A stretch of DNA of 64,000 bases from Roseateles_E cavernae (GCF_040187885.1 NZ_JBDPLH010000001.1:1364001-1428000); one strand, 5' to 3'; counted from the first letter of the stretch, positions 33,985 to 44,156 are shown. Made by a program: numbers and translations. Notes: generated from the sequence alone by a model not told the origin.

Positions 33985-35343
33985 TCAGGGCTTGCGGGGG
34001 GCGGACTCGGCCGGAATCTCCAGCATCGCGTCGATCAGGCCGCGGGCGAAACGACCGCTGCCGGGATCGCCGGGGCTCTCGAAGGAGAAGGTGTCGGGCG
34101 CGGATGCCAGCGGCATGGCGCCGATCTCGAAGCTCAGATCCTCGGGCCGCAGGCCGCGCAGGATCGCGACGACCTCGCCCTCCAGGCCCTTGGCCTGGGC
34201 GCGCTTGTTGAGTTCGGTCAGGCGTTCGGCATCGAAGATGAAGGCATTGCCGGTGAGGCTGCGTTCGACCATCTTCTGGTGCAGCGTGAAGCCGGCCAGC
34301 GGGTTGGCGCCGAGCTTGGCGGCACGATCAAAGGCCCAGGCGTCCGCATGGTCGAAAACGGTGGCTGCGATGCGGGCGACGCCGCTCAGCGAGCCGCGGT
34401 TGACGGCCGCCTGCTGCATCGCGCCGGCCACCTGGGCCTTGGTAAGTTGCGTGGCGGCATCGGTCAGGCCTTCGCGCAGGCGCTGCATGGCCAGGGCCTT
34501 GCCCTGTTCGATCAGCTGTTGCTTGACGATTTCGGTCGCCACGCTGGCGGCGGCCGACTTGGCCGCATTGACGGCGGCATTGGCCGCCACCGCCGCGCCC
34601 TGCAGACCGGAGGCCAGCGTGACCAGGTTGTAGAGCGTGCCGGCGATCTGGGTGCCGTAGTGGTAGGTCTTCATGCGGGCGCCGCCTTCTTCGGACAGCC
34701 CTTGGGTCCACAGCACCGCCCACAAGGCCTCGTCCTCGCTGAGGTCGGCCTGCGTGATCTCCAGTGGGTGCAGGCTCAGCAGCCAGTGGTAATCCTGCAG
34801 CTGCGGCGTGTTGGGCGGGGCCAGCCGGGCATAGCCGCGGCAGACCTGCAGCGGCGCGATGGCGACGGTTTTGCCGTTTGCCAGCTGTAGCTTGAACGGG
34901 CGGCCGTCGTCGCGTGCCTGTGCCAGGCGCTCCAGCAGGTCGGCGCTGTTACTGGTCTGAGTGTTGAGCACCTTGACGATCTTGTCGCCCAGCTTCAGCG
35001 GGGCATCGGCACTGACACCGACCACGGTCAGACGCTCGTCAACATCCAGTGCGCGCACCCAGGCGACCCTATCGTTCTCGGCCCAGCCCTGGCTGGTGGC
35101 CACGGCGAAAGGCAGCTCCCACTGGGTGTCGCAATCGGCGTCCTTGAGCTGGGCGCTGCGCACGATGGCCGGGCGCAGCAGACGCTCGCCGGCACCGTAG
35201 GCGCGGATATGACCGAGCAGGGTCTCGTCGACCTTGCGGCCGTCATCGACCGTGAATTTGGGGGCCGCGCAGGCACTCAGCAGCACAGCGATCAGAGCGC
35301 CGGCGACGGCGCGCCAGGGCAGGCGGGAACAGGCGAAATCCAT
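33985..35343 (-). CDS. Hypothetical lipoprotein with PDZ-like segment
   Basis: 452 residues. Lipoprotein signal AVAGALIAVLLSAC (Cys about 25). A PDZ-like core follows (DERLTVVGVSADAPLKLGDK, IVKVLN) at about 105-130. A long Ala-rich helical section, about 215-310, contains NAAVNAAKSAAASVATEIV. The region DHADAWAFDRAAKLGANPLAG recalls the tail of M48 peptidases, but there is no HExxH motif, so protease activity is unlikely. First gene of the operon with the MORN protein. Not otherwise recognised. Confidence 0.7.
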   Translation of the reverse strand: MDFACSRLPWRAVAGALIAVLLSACAAPKFTVDDGRKVDETLLGHIRAYGAGERLLRPAIVRSAQLKDADCDTQWELPFAVATSQGWAENDRVAWVRALDVDERLTVVGVSADAPLKLGDKIVKVLNTQTSNSADLLERLAQARDDGRPFKLQLANGKTVAIAPLQVCRGYARLAPPNTPQLQDYHWLLSLHPLEITQADLSEDEALWAVLWTQGLSEEGGARMKTYHYGTQIAGTLYNLVTLASGLQGAAVAANAAVNAAKSAAASVATEIVKQQLIEQGKALAMQRLREGLTDAATQLTKAQVAGAMQQAAVNRGSLSGVARIAATVFDHADAWAFDRAAKLGANPLAGFTLHQKMVERSLTGNAFIFDAERLTELNKRAQAKGLEGEVVAILRGLRPEDLSFEIGAMPLASAPDTFSFESPGDPGSGRFARGLIDAMLEIPAESAPRKP

Positions 35344-35440
35344 GAACGGCGGCGGGCTTGAGACAGCGGGCCAGTTTAGGTGCGGGGTATGGCGCCTGCG
35401 TCGCTGGTGGGCGTTGCTAGTGCAGCCATTCGCGCAGTTT

Positions 35441-36271
35441 TCACAGGTTTGCGACCGGATCCAGCGGCGCGAAGTCGGCCGGCCGCTTGCTCTTCCAGGC
35501 CAAGATGGCCTGGCCCATCTCGGCGGTGTCGAAGACGGCGCTTTGCAGCAGGCTCATCTGGGCCAGTGCGGCGGCCGTGCCATGATCGCGGGCATGGTTC
35601 AAGGCCAGCTTGCTGGTGGCCACGGCCAGCGGCGATTTGTCGGCGATGCTGCGGGCCAGGCCCATCACATGGGCCAGCAGCGCGTCGGCGTCCGGCAGCA
35701 CGGCGTTGACCAGGCCGCAGGCCAGCGCGCGATCGGCACCGAGGCGCTCGCCGGTATAGGCCAGCTCGCGGGCCAGACCGGCCGGCATCAGATGCTGCAG
35801 GCGCTGCAGCACGCCCAGGTCGGCGGCCATGCCGATATTGATCTCCTGCACGCAGAAGAAGGCGTCGGCCGTGCAGTAGCGCATATCGCAGACGGCGGCC
35901 AGGTCCAGCGCGCCGCCGATGCAGCCGCCCTGGATGGCGCCCAGCACCGGGAAGCGCGCCTCGTCCAGCGCGGTAAAGCAGTCCATCAAGCGGCGCAGCG
36001 AGTCCTGGAAGCTCAGCCGGCTGCGCGCGCTGCGCGTGTCCAGCATGGCGTCGTCGGCGGCAAAGGTGTCCAGCGCCATGCCGGCGCTGAAGTGCTTGCC
36101 GGTCGACGAGATCACCAGTGCGCGGGTCCGGCCGGCGTCGTGCAGGCCGCGCACCGCGTCGCGCAGCGCCGGGAAGAAGGGCGGGCTCATGGTGTTCATG
36201 CGCTCGGGCCGGTTCAGGCTGAGATGGCTGATGCCTTGGGCATCGGTGGCGAGGCTGAAGAATTCGTTCAT
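35441..36271 (-). CDS. Crotonase, probable dienoyl-CoA isomerase (ECH1-like)
   Basis: 276-residue enoyl-CoA hydratase/isomerase fold: HFSAGMALDTF, GGCIGGALDLAAVCDMRY and the EINIGMAADLGVLQRLQ stretch. That stretch is typical of delta(3,5)-delta(2,4)-dienoyl-CoA isomerases, which have acidic residues placed for proton shuttling, and less typical of plain hydratases. It would assist breakdown of unsaturated fatty acids with odd-position double bonds. ATG 36271 gives the usual N-terminus. Divergent from a lipase-like gene across a GACAGG-C-CCTGTC palindrome. Confidence 0.85.
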   Translation of the reverse strand: MNEFFSLATDAQGISHLSLNRPERMNTMSPPFFPALRDAVRGLHDAGRTRALVISSTGKHFSAGMALDTFAADDAMLDTRSARSRLSFQDSLRRLMDCFTALDEARFPVLGAIQGGCIGGALDLAAVCDMRYCTADAFFCVQEINIGMAADLGVLQRLQHLMPAGLARELAYTGERLGADRALACGLVNAVLPDADALLAHVMGLARSIADKSPLAVATSKLALNHARDHGTAAALAQMSLLQSAVFDTAEMGQAILAWKSKRPADFAPLDPVANL

Positions 36272-36306
36272 CGCGGCTCCTGTGGTGGCGAGTAGCTTAA
36301 TCAAGG

Positions 36307-36319
36307 GACAGGCCCTGTC
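36307..36319. promoter_or_regulatory. Palindrome GACAGG-C-CCTGTC, candidate operator
   Basis: Perfect 13-base inverted repeat between the divergent crotonase (start 36271) and lipase-like gene (start 36422). Size and symmetry suit a repressor operator, for example of TetR type, but the regulator is not next to it. Confidence 0.35.
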
Positions 36320-36421
36320 TATCCGCTGGGAGACAGCCGATATGGCCCCATGGCTTGCGTACTTTCACCGACCGGGGAAGCCCTGGGGCGGGCGCTCCGG
36401 AGCGCTCCCTACACTGCTCGC

Positions 36422-37285
36422 ATGCGAACGCTCCGAACCGACGACGGCCTGCCCTTGCATTGGCGCCAATGGGGGCTGCCCGGGCCGCAGCCCGCGCGCG
36501 GCACGGTGCTGATCGTTCACGGCCTGGGCGAGCATATCGGGCGCTACGAGCATGTGGCGGCGCGGCTGAACAGCTGGGGCTGGCAGGTGGTGGGCCATGA
36601 CCAGCGCGGCCACGGCGCCTCGGGTGGGGCGCGCGGCGATGTCGCCGGCCCCGAACGGCTGATGCAAGACCTGGCCCTGGTGATCGACGAGCTGCGAGCC
36701 GACGCCGCCTTGAACAAGGGCCCGCTGCTGCTGCTGGGCCACAGCATGGGGGGCCTGGTGGCGGCGCGCTTCGTCGCGGGCGGCCTGTGTGCCAGCAGCG
36801 GCGGCGTGCTGCCGGCCTGGTTCCGGCCGGTTGACGGCCTGGTGCTGAGCTCGCCGGCGCTGGATGCCGGCATGTCGGGCATCCAGAAGGTCTTGCTGAC
36901 GGTGGCGCTGCCGCTGCTGCCGCATCTGGCGGTCGGCAACGGGCTCAAGCCGGCCTGGATCTCGCGCGATGCGGCCGTGGTCGCGGCCTACGAGAACGAC
37001 CCGCTGGTCCATGACCGCATCACGCCCACCCTGGCCAGCATGATTGCCGAGGGCGGGCCTGAGGTGCTGGATCGGGCGGGGCAGTGGCTGCTGCCGACCC
37101 TGCTGATGTGGGCCGGCAGCGATCACTGTGTCGATCCGGCCGGCAGCGAGGCCTTTGCCGCCGAGGCGCCGGCGGCGGTCGTGCAGTCGCAGTGCTTCGA
37201 GCGCCTGTTCCATGAGCTCTTCAACGAGCCGGAGCGCGAACAGGTGTTTGCTCGCCTGCAGGCCTGGCTGGACGACAAGTTTTAA
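36422..37285 (+). CDS. Monoacylglycerol-lipase-like alpha/beta hydrolase
   Basis: 287 residues. Hydrolase_4 family features: VLIVHGLGEHIGRYEHVAAR (oxyanion HG), GHDQRGHGASGG, nucleophile elbow LGHSMGGLVAARF, acid in WAGSDHCVDP, and a late His in RLFHELFNEPERE. This arrangement, including the HGxGEHxxRY motif, is that of monoacylglycerol lipases and lysophospholipases. Cytosolic. Next gene (M20 peptidase) starts 38 bases downstream. Confidence 0.88.
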   Translation: MRTLRTDDGLPLHWRQWGLPGPQPARGTVLIVHGLGEHIGRYEHVAARLNSWGWQVVGHDQRGHGASGGARGDVAGPERLMQDLALVIDELRADAALNKGPLLLLGHSMGGLVAARFVAGGLCASSGGVLPAWFRPVDGLVLSSPALDAGMSGIQKVLLTVALPLLPHLAVGNGLKPAWISRDAAVVAAYENDPLVHDRITPTLASMIAEGGPEVLDRAGQWLLPTLLMWAGSDHCVDPAGSEAFAAEAPAAVVQSQCFERLFHELFNEPEREQVFARLQAWLDDKF

Positions 37286-37322
37286 GATCGGGGCCTCACC
37301 AGCCACAAGCCGGAACCCAATC

Positions 37323-38798
37323 ATGAATGCTCGCGACCCGTCATTGCCCCTGCAACCCGATGAAGCCACCGCGCTGGGCGACTATGCCGCCCGCGTCTGG
37401 GACGAGGAAATCGTCCCCGCACTGACCGACTACATCGCGATCCCGGCCAAGAGCCCGATGTTCGACGCCGACTGGGCCGCGAATGGCCATATCGAGAAGG
37501 TGATACGCGATGCCGCGAGCTGGGTCGAGGGCAAGAAGGTCGCCGGGCTGAAGCTGGAGGTCATCCGCATCGAGGGCCGCACGCCCGTCATCTTCTTCGA
37601 GGTGCCGGCCACCAAGGCCGGCAGCGATGACACCATCGTCGTCTACGGCCATCTGGACAAGCAGCCCGAGTTCAATGGCTGGCGCAACGATCTGGGCCCC
37701 TGGACGCCCAAGTACGAGGACGGCAAGCTCTATGGCCGCGGTGGCGCCGATGACGGTTACGCGGTCTACGCCTCGCTGACCGCCATCATGGCGCTGGACC
37801 GCCAGGGCATTCCGCGGCCGCGCTGCGTCGGCATCATCGAGACCTGCGAGGAAAGCGGTTCCTACGATCTGCCGGCCTATATCGACGCGCTCAAGGACCG
37901 GCTGGGCAATGTCAGCCTGGTGGTCTGCCTGGACTCGGGCGCCGGCAACTATGACCAGCTCTGGCTGACCACCTCGCTGCGCGGCATGGTCAGCGGCGTG
38001 TTGAAGGTCGAGGTGCTGACCGAGGGCATTCACTCGGGCGACGCCAGCGGCCTGGTGCCGTCGAGCTTCCGCATCCTGCGCCAGGTGCTGGACCGGCTGG
38101 AGGACAGCAAGACCGGCCGCCTGCTGCCCGAGAGCTTCCATTGCGACATCCCCGGCAACCGTATCGAGCAGGCCCAGGCCACCGCCGCCATCCTGAAGGA
38201 CGAGGTCTGGAAGCGCTACCCCTGGGCCTGCGGTGCCGACGGCGGCGCGGTGCTGCCGGTGACGCAGGACCCGGTCGAGGTGCTGCTGAACCGCACCTGG
38301 CGGCCGACCCTGAGCGTGACCGGCGTCGACGGCTTCCCGGACATGAAGAGCGCCGGCAATGTGCTGCGTCCCTACACCGCCTTCAAGCTGTCGCTGCGCC
38401 TGCCGCCGCTGGTGGACGGCAACGAGGCGGCGCTGCGCCTGAAGGCGCTGCTGGAGGACAACGCGCCCTACAACGCCAAGGTCACTTTTGTGCCCGATGG
38501 CCGCGCCGGCGCCTATGGCGCCACCGGCTGGAACACGCCGGACCTGTCACCCTGGCTGGATGCCGCGCTCAATGAGGCCAGCCTGGCCCAGTTCGGCACC
38601 CCGGTCGGCTATATCGGCCAGGGCGGCACGATCCCGCTGATGAGCATGCTGCAAAAAGGCTTCCCGAAGGCGCAGATGATGGTCTGCGGCGTCTTGGGGC
38701 CGAAGAGCAACGCCCACGGCCCGAACGAGTTTCTGCATGTGCCTTATGGCAAGCGGCTGACGGCGGCCGTGGCCCAGGTGATGGCCGCCCACCCCTGA
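37323..38798 (+). CDS. M20 family metallopeptidase
   Basis: 491-residue zinc peptidase. Active-site elements in order: VVYGHLDKQPEF (His and Asp), YGRGGADDGY (bridging Asp), IETCEESGSYD (catalytic and metal Glu), VVCLDSGAGN (Asp) and the distal SNAHGPNEF (His). The middle holds the lid/dimerisation domain (EGIHSGDASGLVPSSF). It belongs to the CNDP-like dipeptidase/deacylase group; substrate unknown. ATG 37323 follows 37 bases after the lipase stop. Confidence 0.9.
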   Translation: MNARDPSLPLQPDEATALGDYAARVWDEEIVPALTDYIAIPAKSPMFDADWAANGHIEKVIRDAASWVEGKKVAGLKLEVIRIEGRTPVIFFEVPATKAGSDDTIVVYGHLDKQPEFNGWRNDLGPWTPKYEDGKLYGRGGADDGYAVYASLTAIMALDRQGIPRPRCVGIIETCEESGSYDLPAYIDALKDRLGNVSLVVCLDSGAGNYDQLWLTTSLRGMVSGVLKVEVLTEGIHSGDASGLVPSSFRILRQVLDRLEDSKTGRLLPESFHCDIPGNRIEQAQATAAILKDEVWKRYPWACGADGGAVLPVTQDPVEVLLNRTWRPTLSVTGVDGFPDMKSAGNVLRPYTAFKLSLRLPPLVDGNEAALRLKALLEDNAPYNAKVTFVPDGRAGAYGATGWNTPDLSPWLDAALNEASLAQFGTPVGYIGQGGTIPLMSMLQKGFPKAQMMVCGVLGPKSNAHGPNEFLHVPYGKRLTAAVAQVMAAHP

Positions 38799-38805
38799 GC
38801 GTGCG

Positions 38806-39984
38806 TCAATCGGTCAGGGGCAGGCCGACATAGTTCTCGGCCAGCACGGTCTGGGCGGCGCGCGAGCTCATCAGATAGTCGAGATCGGCCTGCTGGATGC
38901 GCTGGTCGAAGCCGTTGTGGTCCGGAAAGTTGTGCAGCAGCCGGGTCAGGCTCCAGGAGAAACGCTCGGCGCGCCAGACGCGCCGCAGCGCCTGCTCCGA
39001 GTAGCGCGCCAGGCCGGCGTCGCTGCGGTCGCGGTAATACTCGGTCAGCGCGCGCGCCAGATAGCGCACATCGGAGGCGGCCAGATTCAAGCCCTTGGCC
39101 CCGGTCGGCGGCACGAGATGGCCGGCGTCGCCGGCCAGGAACAGGCGGCCGAAGCGCAGCGGCTCGGTCACATAGCTGCGCAGCGGTGCGATGCTTTTCT
39201 CCAGCGAGGGGGCCGGCTCCAGCGCGGCGGCGGTGACCGGGTCGAGCCGGCTTTTCAGCTCGCTCCAGAAGCGCGCATCGCTCCATGACTCGAGCCGGTC
39301 GCTGAGGCTGCACTGGATGTAGCAGCGCACCCGCGTTCTGCTGCGCATGCTGCACAGCGCGAAGCCGCGCTCATGCTGGGCGTAGACCAGTTCGTCGGCG
39401 GGCGGTGCGGTGTCGGCCAGCACGCCCAGCCAGCCGAAGGGGTAGCCGCGCTCGTAGCAGTGGTAGGCGCTGGCCGGCAGGCCGGCGCGCGAGACGCCGT
39501 GAAAGCCATCGCAGCCGGCGATGTAGTCGCAGGCCAGCTCGTGGTCCTGGCCCAGATGCTGGTAGCGCACGACCGCCCGGGGCTCGCCCAGGCCATGCAG
39601 GCTGACATGCCGGGCCTCGTAGTGCGTGGTCAGGCCGGCAGCCTTGCGGGCATCCATCAGGTCGCGGCACAGCTCGTTCTGGCCATAGACCAGCACCGAC
39701 TGGCCGGTCAGCCCCTGCAGATCGATGCGCTGACGCTGGCCACCGAAGCTCAGCTGTATGCCTCGGTGGACCAGGCCTTCGGCATGCATGCGCTGGCCGA
39801 CTCCGGCCTCGTCCAGCAGCTCGACGCTGCCGCGCTCCAGAATGCCGGCGCGCACACGGGCCAGCACCTGCTCACCGCTGTGCAGCTCGAGAATCGTGTT
39901 GGCGATGCCGGCCTTGTGCAGCAAGGCACCCAGCAGAAGTCCGGCCGGGCCGGCGCCGATGATGGCAACCTGGGTGCGCTGCAT
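38806..39984 (-). CDS. pobA: 4-hydroxybenzoate 3-monooxygenase
   Basis: 392 residues, near the family length of 394. FAD site IIGAGPAGLLLGALL (about 7-20), second FAD motif GRLFLAGDAGHLVPPTGAKG, and the substrate-pocket stretch PFGWLGVLADTAPPADELVY with the downstream FALCSMRSRTRVRCYIQ matching the Tyr/Ser/Arg pocket of known PobA. Converts 4-hydroxybenzoate to protocatechuate with NADPH and oxygen, feeding the beta-ketoadipate route whose pcaIJF genes lie nearby. GGAGG precedes ATG 39984. Confidence 0.93.
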   Translation of the reverse strand: MQRTQVAIIGAGPAGLLLGALLHKAGIANTILELHSGEQVLARVRAGILERGSVELLDEAGVGQRMHAEGLVHRGIQLSFGGQRQRIDLQGLTGQSVLVYGQNELCRDLMDARKAAGLTTHYEARHVSLHGLGEPRAVVRYQHLGQDHELACDYIAGCDGFHGVSRAGLPASAYHCYERGYPFGWLGVLADTAPPADELVYAQHERGFALCSMRSRTRVRCYIQCSLSDRLESWSDARFWSELKSRLDPVTAAALEPAPSLEKSIAPLRSYVTEPLRFGRLFLAGDAGHLVPPTGAKGLNLAASDVRYLARALTEYYRDRSDAGLARYSEQALRRVWRAERFSWSLTRLLHNFPDHNGFDQRIQQADLDYLMSSRAAQTVLAENYVGLPLTD

Positions 39985-40006
39985 TGTTATTCCTCCCTGT
40001 ATGGAT

Positions 40007-40029
40007 GACAGGCCGGGCAACGGCCTGTC
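40007..40029. repeat. Inverted repeat upstream of pobA
   Basis: GACAGGCC (40007-40014), 7 bases, GGCCTGTC (40022-40029), 23-45 bases before the pobA start. Either an operator or an mRNA hairpin in the leader. Its GACAGG/CCTGTC core resembles the palindrome at 36307-36319. Confidence 0.4.
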
Positions 40030-40077
40030 CAGGGATGGAGCTTGCCACCGCTTGGCGGCGGCGGGTCCCGTTAACTC

Positions 40078-40911
40078 TTACAGCAGCATGCGCAGATGCG
40101 CCTGGGCCTGCAGCAGCGGCGGCAGGCAGTGCTCGACCAGCTGGTCCATGCTCATGCGCGAGGCATGCACGCTGATATTCATCGCCGCGACCACATCGCC
40201 GCGGTAGTTCTTCAGCGGCACCGCCACGGTGCGCAGGCCCAGCTCCAGCTCCTGGTCGATGCAGGCATAGCCCAGGGCGCGGGCGCGGGCGATCTCGATG
40301 CGCAGGCGCTCGGGATGGATGATGGTGTGGGGCGTCAGCGCGGCCAGCTCCTGGCGGGCGATCCAGGCGTCGACCTCGGCCTGCGGCATGGCCGACAGCA
40401 GCACCCGGCCATTGCCCGAGCAGTGCGCCGGCACCCGGGTGCCGGGCTGCAGGGTCGGCGAGACGACCCGGCCGGCGCTGGTGGCGGCGATGCAGATCAC
40501 ATCATTGCCGTCCAGCACACCGGCCGAGCTGGCTTCCTTCAGCGCATAGGCCAGCTTGTGCAGCTCGGGCTCGACGATGCGCGGCAGGCGGGCCGAGTGC
40601 ATATAGCTCTGGCCCAGGCGCAGCACCTTGGGCGTCAGCGCGAACATCTTGCGGTCCTGCGAGACAAAGCCCAGATGGGTCAGCGTCAGCAGATAACGGC
40701 GGGCGGCGGCGCGGGTCAGGCCGGTGCGGGCCGCCACCTCGGAAATGGTCAGCCGGGGGCGTTCCTGGTCGAAGGCTTCGATCACGGCCAGGCCTTTTTC
40801 CAGGCCGGCCACCAGATCGCGCTTGAGCGGGCCGCTCTCGGCGGGGCTGGCGGGAGCTGGGGCAGGGGCCGCGAGGGCGGCCAAATCATCGAGTGCGCGG
40901 GCAGCAGACAT
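40078..40911 (-). CDS. IclR family transcriptional regulator (Pob/Pca type)
   Basis: 277 residues. N-terminal winged helix (RLTISEVAARTGLTRAAARR, YLLTLTHLGFVSQ) and C-terminal IclR effector domain (VPAHCSGNGRVLLSAM, ARALGYACIDQELELGLRTV). The ending and the LKRDLVAGLEKGLAVIEAF start match the PcaR/PcaU/PobR group that controls the beta-ketoadipate pathway. It is upstream of pobA on the same strand and near pcaIJF, so it probably regulates both. ATG 40911 is preferred; a TGTGCGAA motif lies just before it. Confidence 0.88.
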   Translation of the reverse strand: MSAARALDDLAALAAPAPAPASPAESGPLKRDLVAGLEKGLAVIEAFDQERPRLTISEVAARTGLTRAAARRYLLTLTHLGFVSQDRKMFALTPKVLRLGQSYMHSARLPRIVEPELHKLAYALKEASSAGVLDGNDVICIAATSAGRVVSPTLQPGTRVPAHCSGNGRVLLSAMPQAEVDAWIARQELAALTPHTIIHPERLRIEIARARALGYACIDQELELGLRTVAVPLKNYRGDVVAAMNISVHASRMSMDQLVEHCLPPLLQAQAHLRMLL

Positions 40912-41250
40912 GGTGGCGTGTTTTGTGCGAATGGCGCCCAAATCGGCTGGGCGCAAGCAGGAAAACGCCGACTATAGGGAGGCCATCGGGGCCTGTCCAA
41001 GCCAAACCTGGCATTTTGGGCGATTGACGCACATCAATGCACTTGTTTGGTGCGTTTCGGATAGGGCTCAGCCCACGGCCTTGGAGAGGCGGGTGTGCGG
41101 CAAGGAATGTGCGAACCGAGGTCTCTGAGCGGTGTATTTTCAGGATTGGCGTCGCTGCTTCCCGGTACATCCGGGCGCAAGGCGGTTTTTGCGCGGTATA
41201 TGTGCGAAGTGCGAAATAAGACTGGATCCAGTATCCCACGCGATGCGCGC
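40912..41250. promoter_or_regulatory. Intergenic region with repeated GTGCGAA motifs
   Basis: No gene is supported in this stretch. TGTGCGAA occurs at 40924-40931, 41108-41115 and 41201-41208, and a further GTGCGAA follows directly at 41209-41215, forming a tandem repeat. GTGCGA(T/A) is a half-site of the published PcaR-type operator GTTCGATAATCGCAC. The same octamer, inverted, occurs before pcaI (44034-44041). Together this suggests autoregulation by the IclR protein. Confidence 0.5.
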
Positions 41251-41276
41251 AAAAAAGGGTGCCTTTCGGCACCCTT
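41251..41276 (-). terminator. Terminator of the pcaIJF operon
   Basis: On the minus strand AAGGGTGCC, loop GAAA, GGCACCCTT, followed by TTTT (plus-strand 41276 down to 41251). A compact 9-bp stem about 70 bases after the thiolase stop. Confidence 0.85.
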
Positions 41277-41347
41277 GTCCATGACAAATATTCAGCAGGG
41301 CTTGAGTTTTTGTCATGGCCGACCTCGCGACCGGCCGGCAACTCGGC

Positions 41348-42550
<1,203 letters not shown>

Positions 42551-42576
42551 GCAATCTCCGTGGGTTTGTTATCGGT

Positions 42577-43230
42577 TCAGGGGCGCAGCAGCGGCTGGCC
42601 GGTCAGGTCTTGCAGGGTGTCGATGCTCAGGCCCTCGGCCAGGTCCAGCACCTGCAAGCCCTGGGGCGTGACGGCCAGCACGGCCAGGTCGGTGTAGATG
42701 CGGCTGACGCAGGCCGGCGCAGTCAGCGGATAGCTGCACTGGTCGACGATCTTGCTCTCGCCGGACTTGCTCAGGTGCTCCATCATCACAAAGGTCTGCT
42801 TGGCACCGATGGCCAGGTCCATCGCGCCGCCCACCGCAGGGATCGCGTCCGGCGCGCCGGTGTGCCAGTTGGCCAGATCACCATGGACCGAAACCTGGAA
42901 GGCACCCAGCACGCAGATGTCCAGATGGCCGCCGCGCATCATCGCGAAGCTGTCGGCATGGTGGAAGAAGCAGCCGCCGGGCAAGAGCGTGACGGGCTGC
43001 TTGCCGGCATTGATCAGGTCGTAGTCCTCGGCGCCGGCGGGCGGTGGCGGGCCCATGCCCAGCACGCCATTCTCGCTGTGCAGTATCACTTCGAGGCCGG
43101 CCGGGATCTGGGCCGCCACCAGGGTCGGCAGGCCGATGCCCAGATTGACCACCGCGCCCTCGGGAATGTCACGGGCGACGCGCGCGGCCATCTGCTCGCG
43201 GGTCCATTTCTTGTAGCTTGAGCTGCTCAT
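42577..43230 (-). CDS. pcaJ: 3-oxoadipate CoA-transferase subunit B
   Basis: 217 residues. Catalytic Glu in VILHSENGVLGMGP, the GGHLDICVLGAFQVSVHGDLAN segment and the C-terminal VTPQGLQVLDLAEGLSIDTL are typical of the beta subunit of 3-oxoacid CoA-transferases. Transfers CoA from succinyl-CoA to 3-oxoadipate together with PcaI. ATG 43230 lies one base after the pcaI stop. Scot-type transferases for acetoacetate are very similar; pcaF downstream favours oxoadipate. Confidence 0.9.
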   Translation of the reverse strand: MSSSSYKKWTREQMAARVARDIPEGAVVNLGIGLPTLVAAQIPAGLEVILHSENGVLGMGPPPPAGAEDYDLINAGKQPVTLLPGGCFFHHADSFAMMRGGHLDICVLGAFQVSVHGDLANWHTGAPDAIPAVGGAMDLAIGAKQTFVMMEHLSKSGESKIVDQCSYPLTAPACVSRIYTDLAVLAVTPQGLQVLDLAEGLSIDTLQDLTGQPLLRP

Positions 43231-43231
43231 A

Positions 43232-43933
43232 TCAGGCTCCCGGCTTGAAGCCGCCGCCGCGGGTGCTCTGGCGTGGCACCCGGACCAGGCGTTGTACAAA
43301 GATGCCGGGCGTCACGACGGCCTCGGGGTCCATCTGGCCCAGCTCCACCAGCTCGTGGACCGAGGCCACGGTGATCCTGGCGGCCATGGCCATGATGGGG
43401 CCGAAGTTGCGAGCCGTCATGCGGTAGTCCAGATTGCCCCAGCGGTCACCGCGCTCGGCCTTGATCAGCGCGAAATCGGCCCGGATCGGGTATTCGAGCA
43501 CCTGGCCGCGGCCTTCGATGAGGCGGCATTCCTTGCCCTCGGCCAGCGCCGTGCCGTAGCCGGTGGGGGTGAAGAAGGCGCCGATGCCGGCCCCGGCGGC
43601 GCGGATGCGCTCGGCCAGATTGCCCTGCGGCACCAGCTCCAGCTCGATCTTGCCGCTTCTATAGAGCGCATCGAAATGATGGGAGTCGGCTTGGCGCGGG
43701 AAGGAGCAGATGATTTTGCGCACCCGGCCGGCGGCCAGCAGCGCTGCCAGGCCGGTGTCGCCGTTGCCGGCATTGTTGTTGACGACGGTCAGCTCGCGCG
43801 CGCCCTGCTCAAGCAAGGCCTCGATCAGCTCCGTGGGCAGTCCGGCCGTGCCAAAGCCGCCGATCATCACCGTCGCGCCATCGGCGACATCGCGCAGGGC
43901 CTGGGCGGCGGAGTCTTGCAGCTTGTTGATCAT
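43232..43933 (-). CDS. pcaI: 3-oxoadipate CoA-transferase subunit A
   Basis: 233 residues of the alpha subunit: DGATVMIGGFGTAGLPTELI (CoA-binding loop), ELTVVNNNAGNGDTGLAALL, RKIICSFPRQ and FALIKAERGDRWGNLDYRM. Acts as a heterodimer with PcaJ. The start is taken at ATG 43933 (MINKLQDSAAQALRDV, with GAGG upstream); an in-frame ATG at 43972 would place the start inside the operator repeats. First gene of pcaIJF. Confidence 0.9.
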   Translation of the reverse strand: MINKLQDSAAQALRDVADGATVMIGGFGTAGLPTELIEALLEQGARELTVVNNNAGNGDTGLAALLAAGRVRKIICSFPRQADSHHFDALYRSGKIELELVPQGNLAERIRAAGAGIGAFFTPTGYGTALAEGKECRLIEGRGQVLEYPIRADFALIKAERGDRWGNLDYRMTARNFGPIMAMAARITVASVHELVELGQMDPEAVVTPGIFVQRLVRVPRQSTRGGGFKPGA

Positions 43934-43953
43934 CGGCGGCTGGCCTCGAATAA

Positions 43954-43987
43954 GTTCATATGTAGAACTCAAGTTCCTGAATTGAAC
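43954..43987. promoter_or_regulatory. Tandem GTTC-N7-GAAC palindromes before pcaI
   Basis: GTTCATATGTAGAAC (43954-43968) and GTTCCTGAATTGAAC (43973-43987), two 15-base inverted repeats with starts 19 bases apart, 21-54 bases upstream of pcaI. The length and GTTC arm match the 15-base PcaR-type box. The region also faces the divergent HD-GYP gene. Confidence 0.5.
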
Positions 43988-44033
43988 ATGCTACGGTGCC
44001 GGCTCGGCGGCGGTCAAGCCGATGCCGTGACAA

Positions 44034-44041
44034 TTCGCACA
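44034..44041 (-). promoter_or_regulatory. Inverted copy of TGTGCGAA motif
   Basis: TTCGCACA on the plus strand, i.e. TGTGCGAA reading towards pcaI; the same octamer appears three times before the IclR gene. Candidate regulator half-site, about 100 bases upstream of pcaI. Confidence 0.4.
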
Positions 44042-44156
44042 TGAAAGTGTTTGTATCGCTTGTCTCTAAATAACAGAGCCTGTTTTACTTAAGTCGGCGG
44101 GCGCTCGTGCCGATGCTGGTGGCGAGGGCGCCTCAAAAACAGGGCGAAGGAATCCA

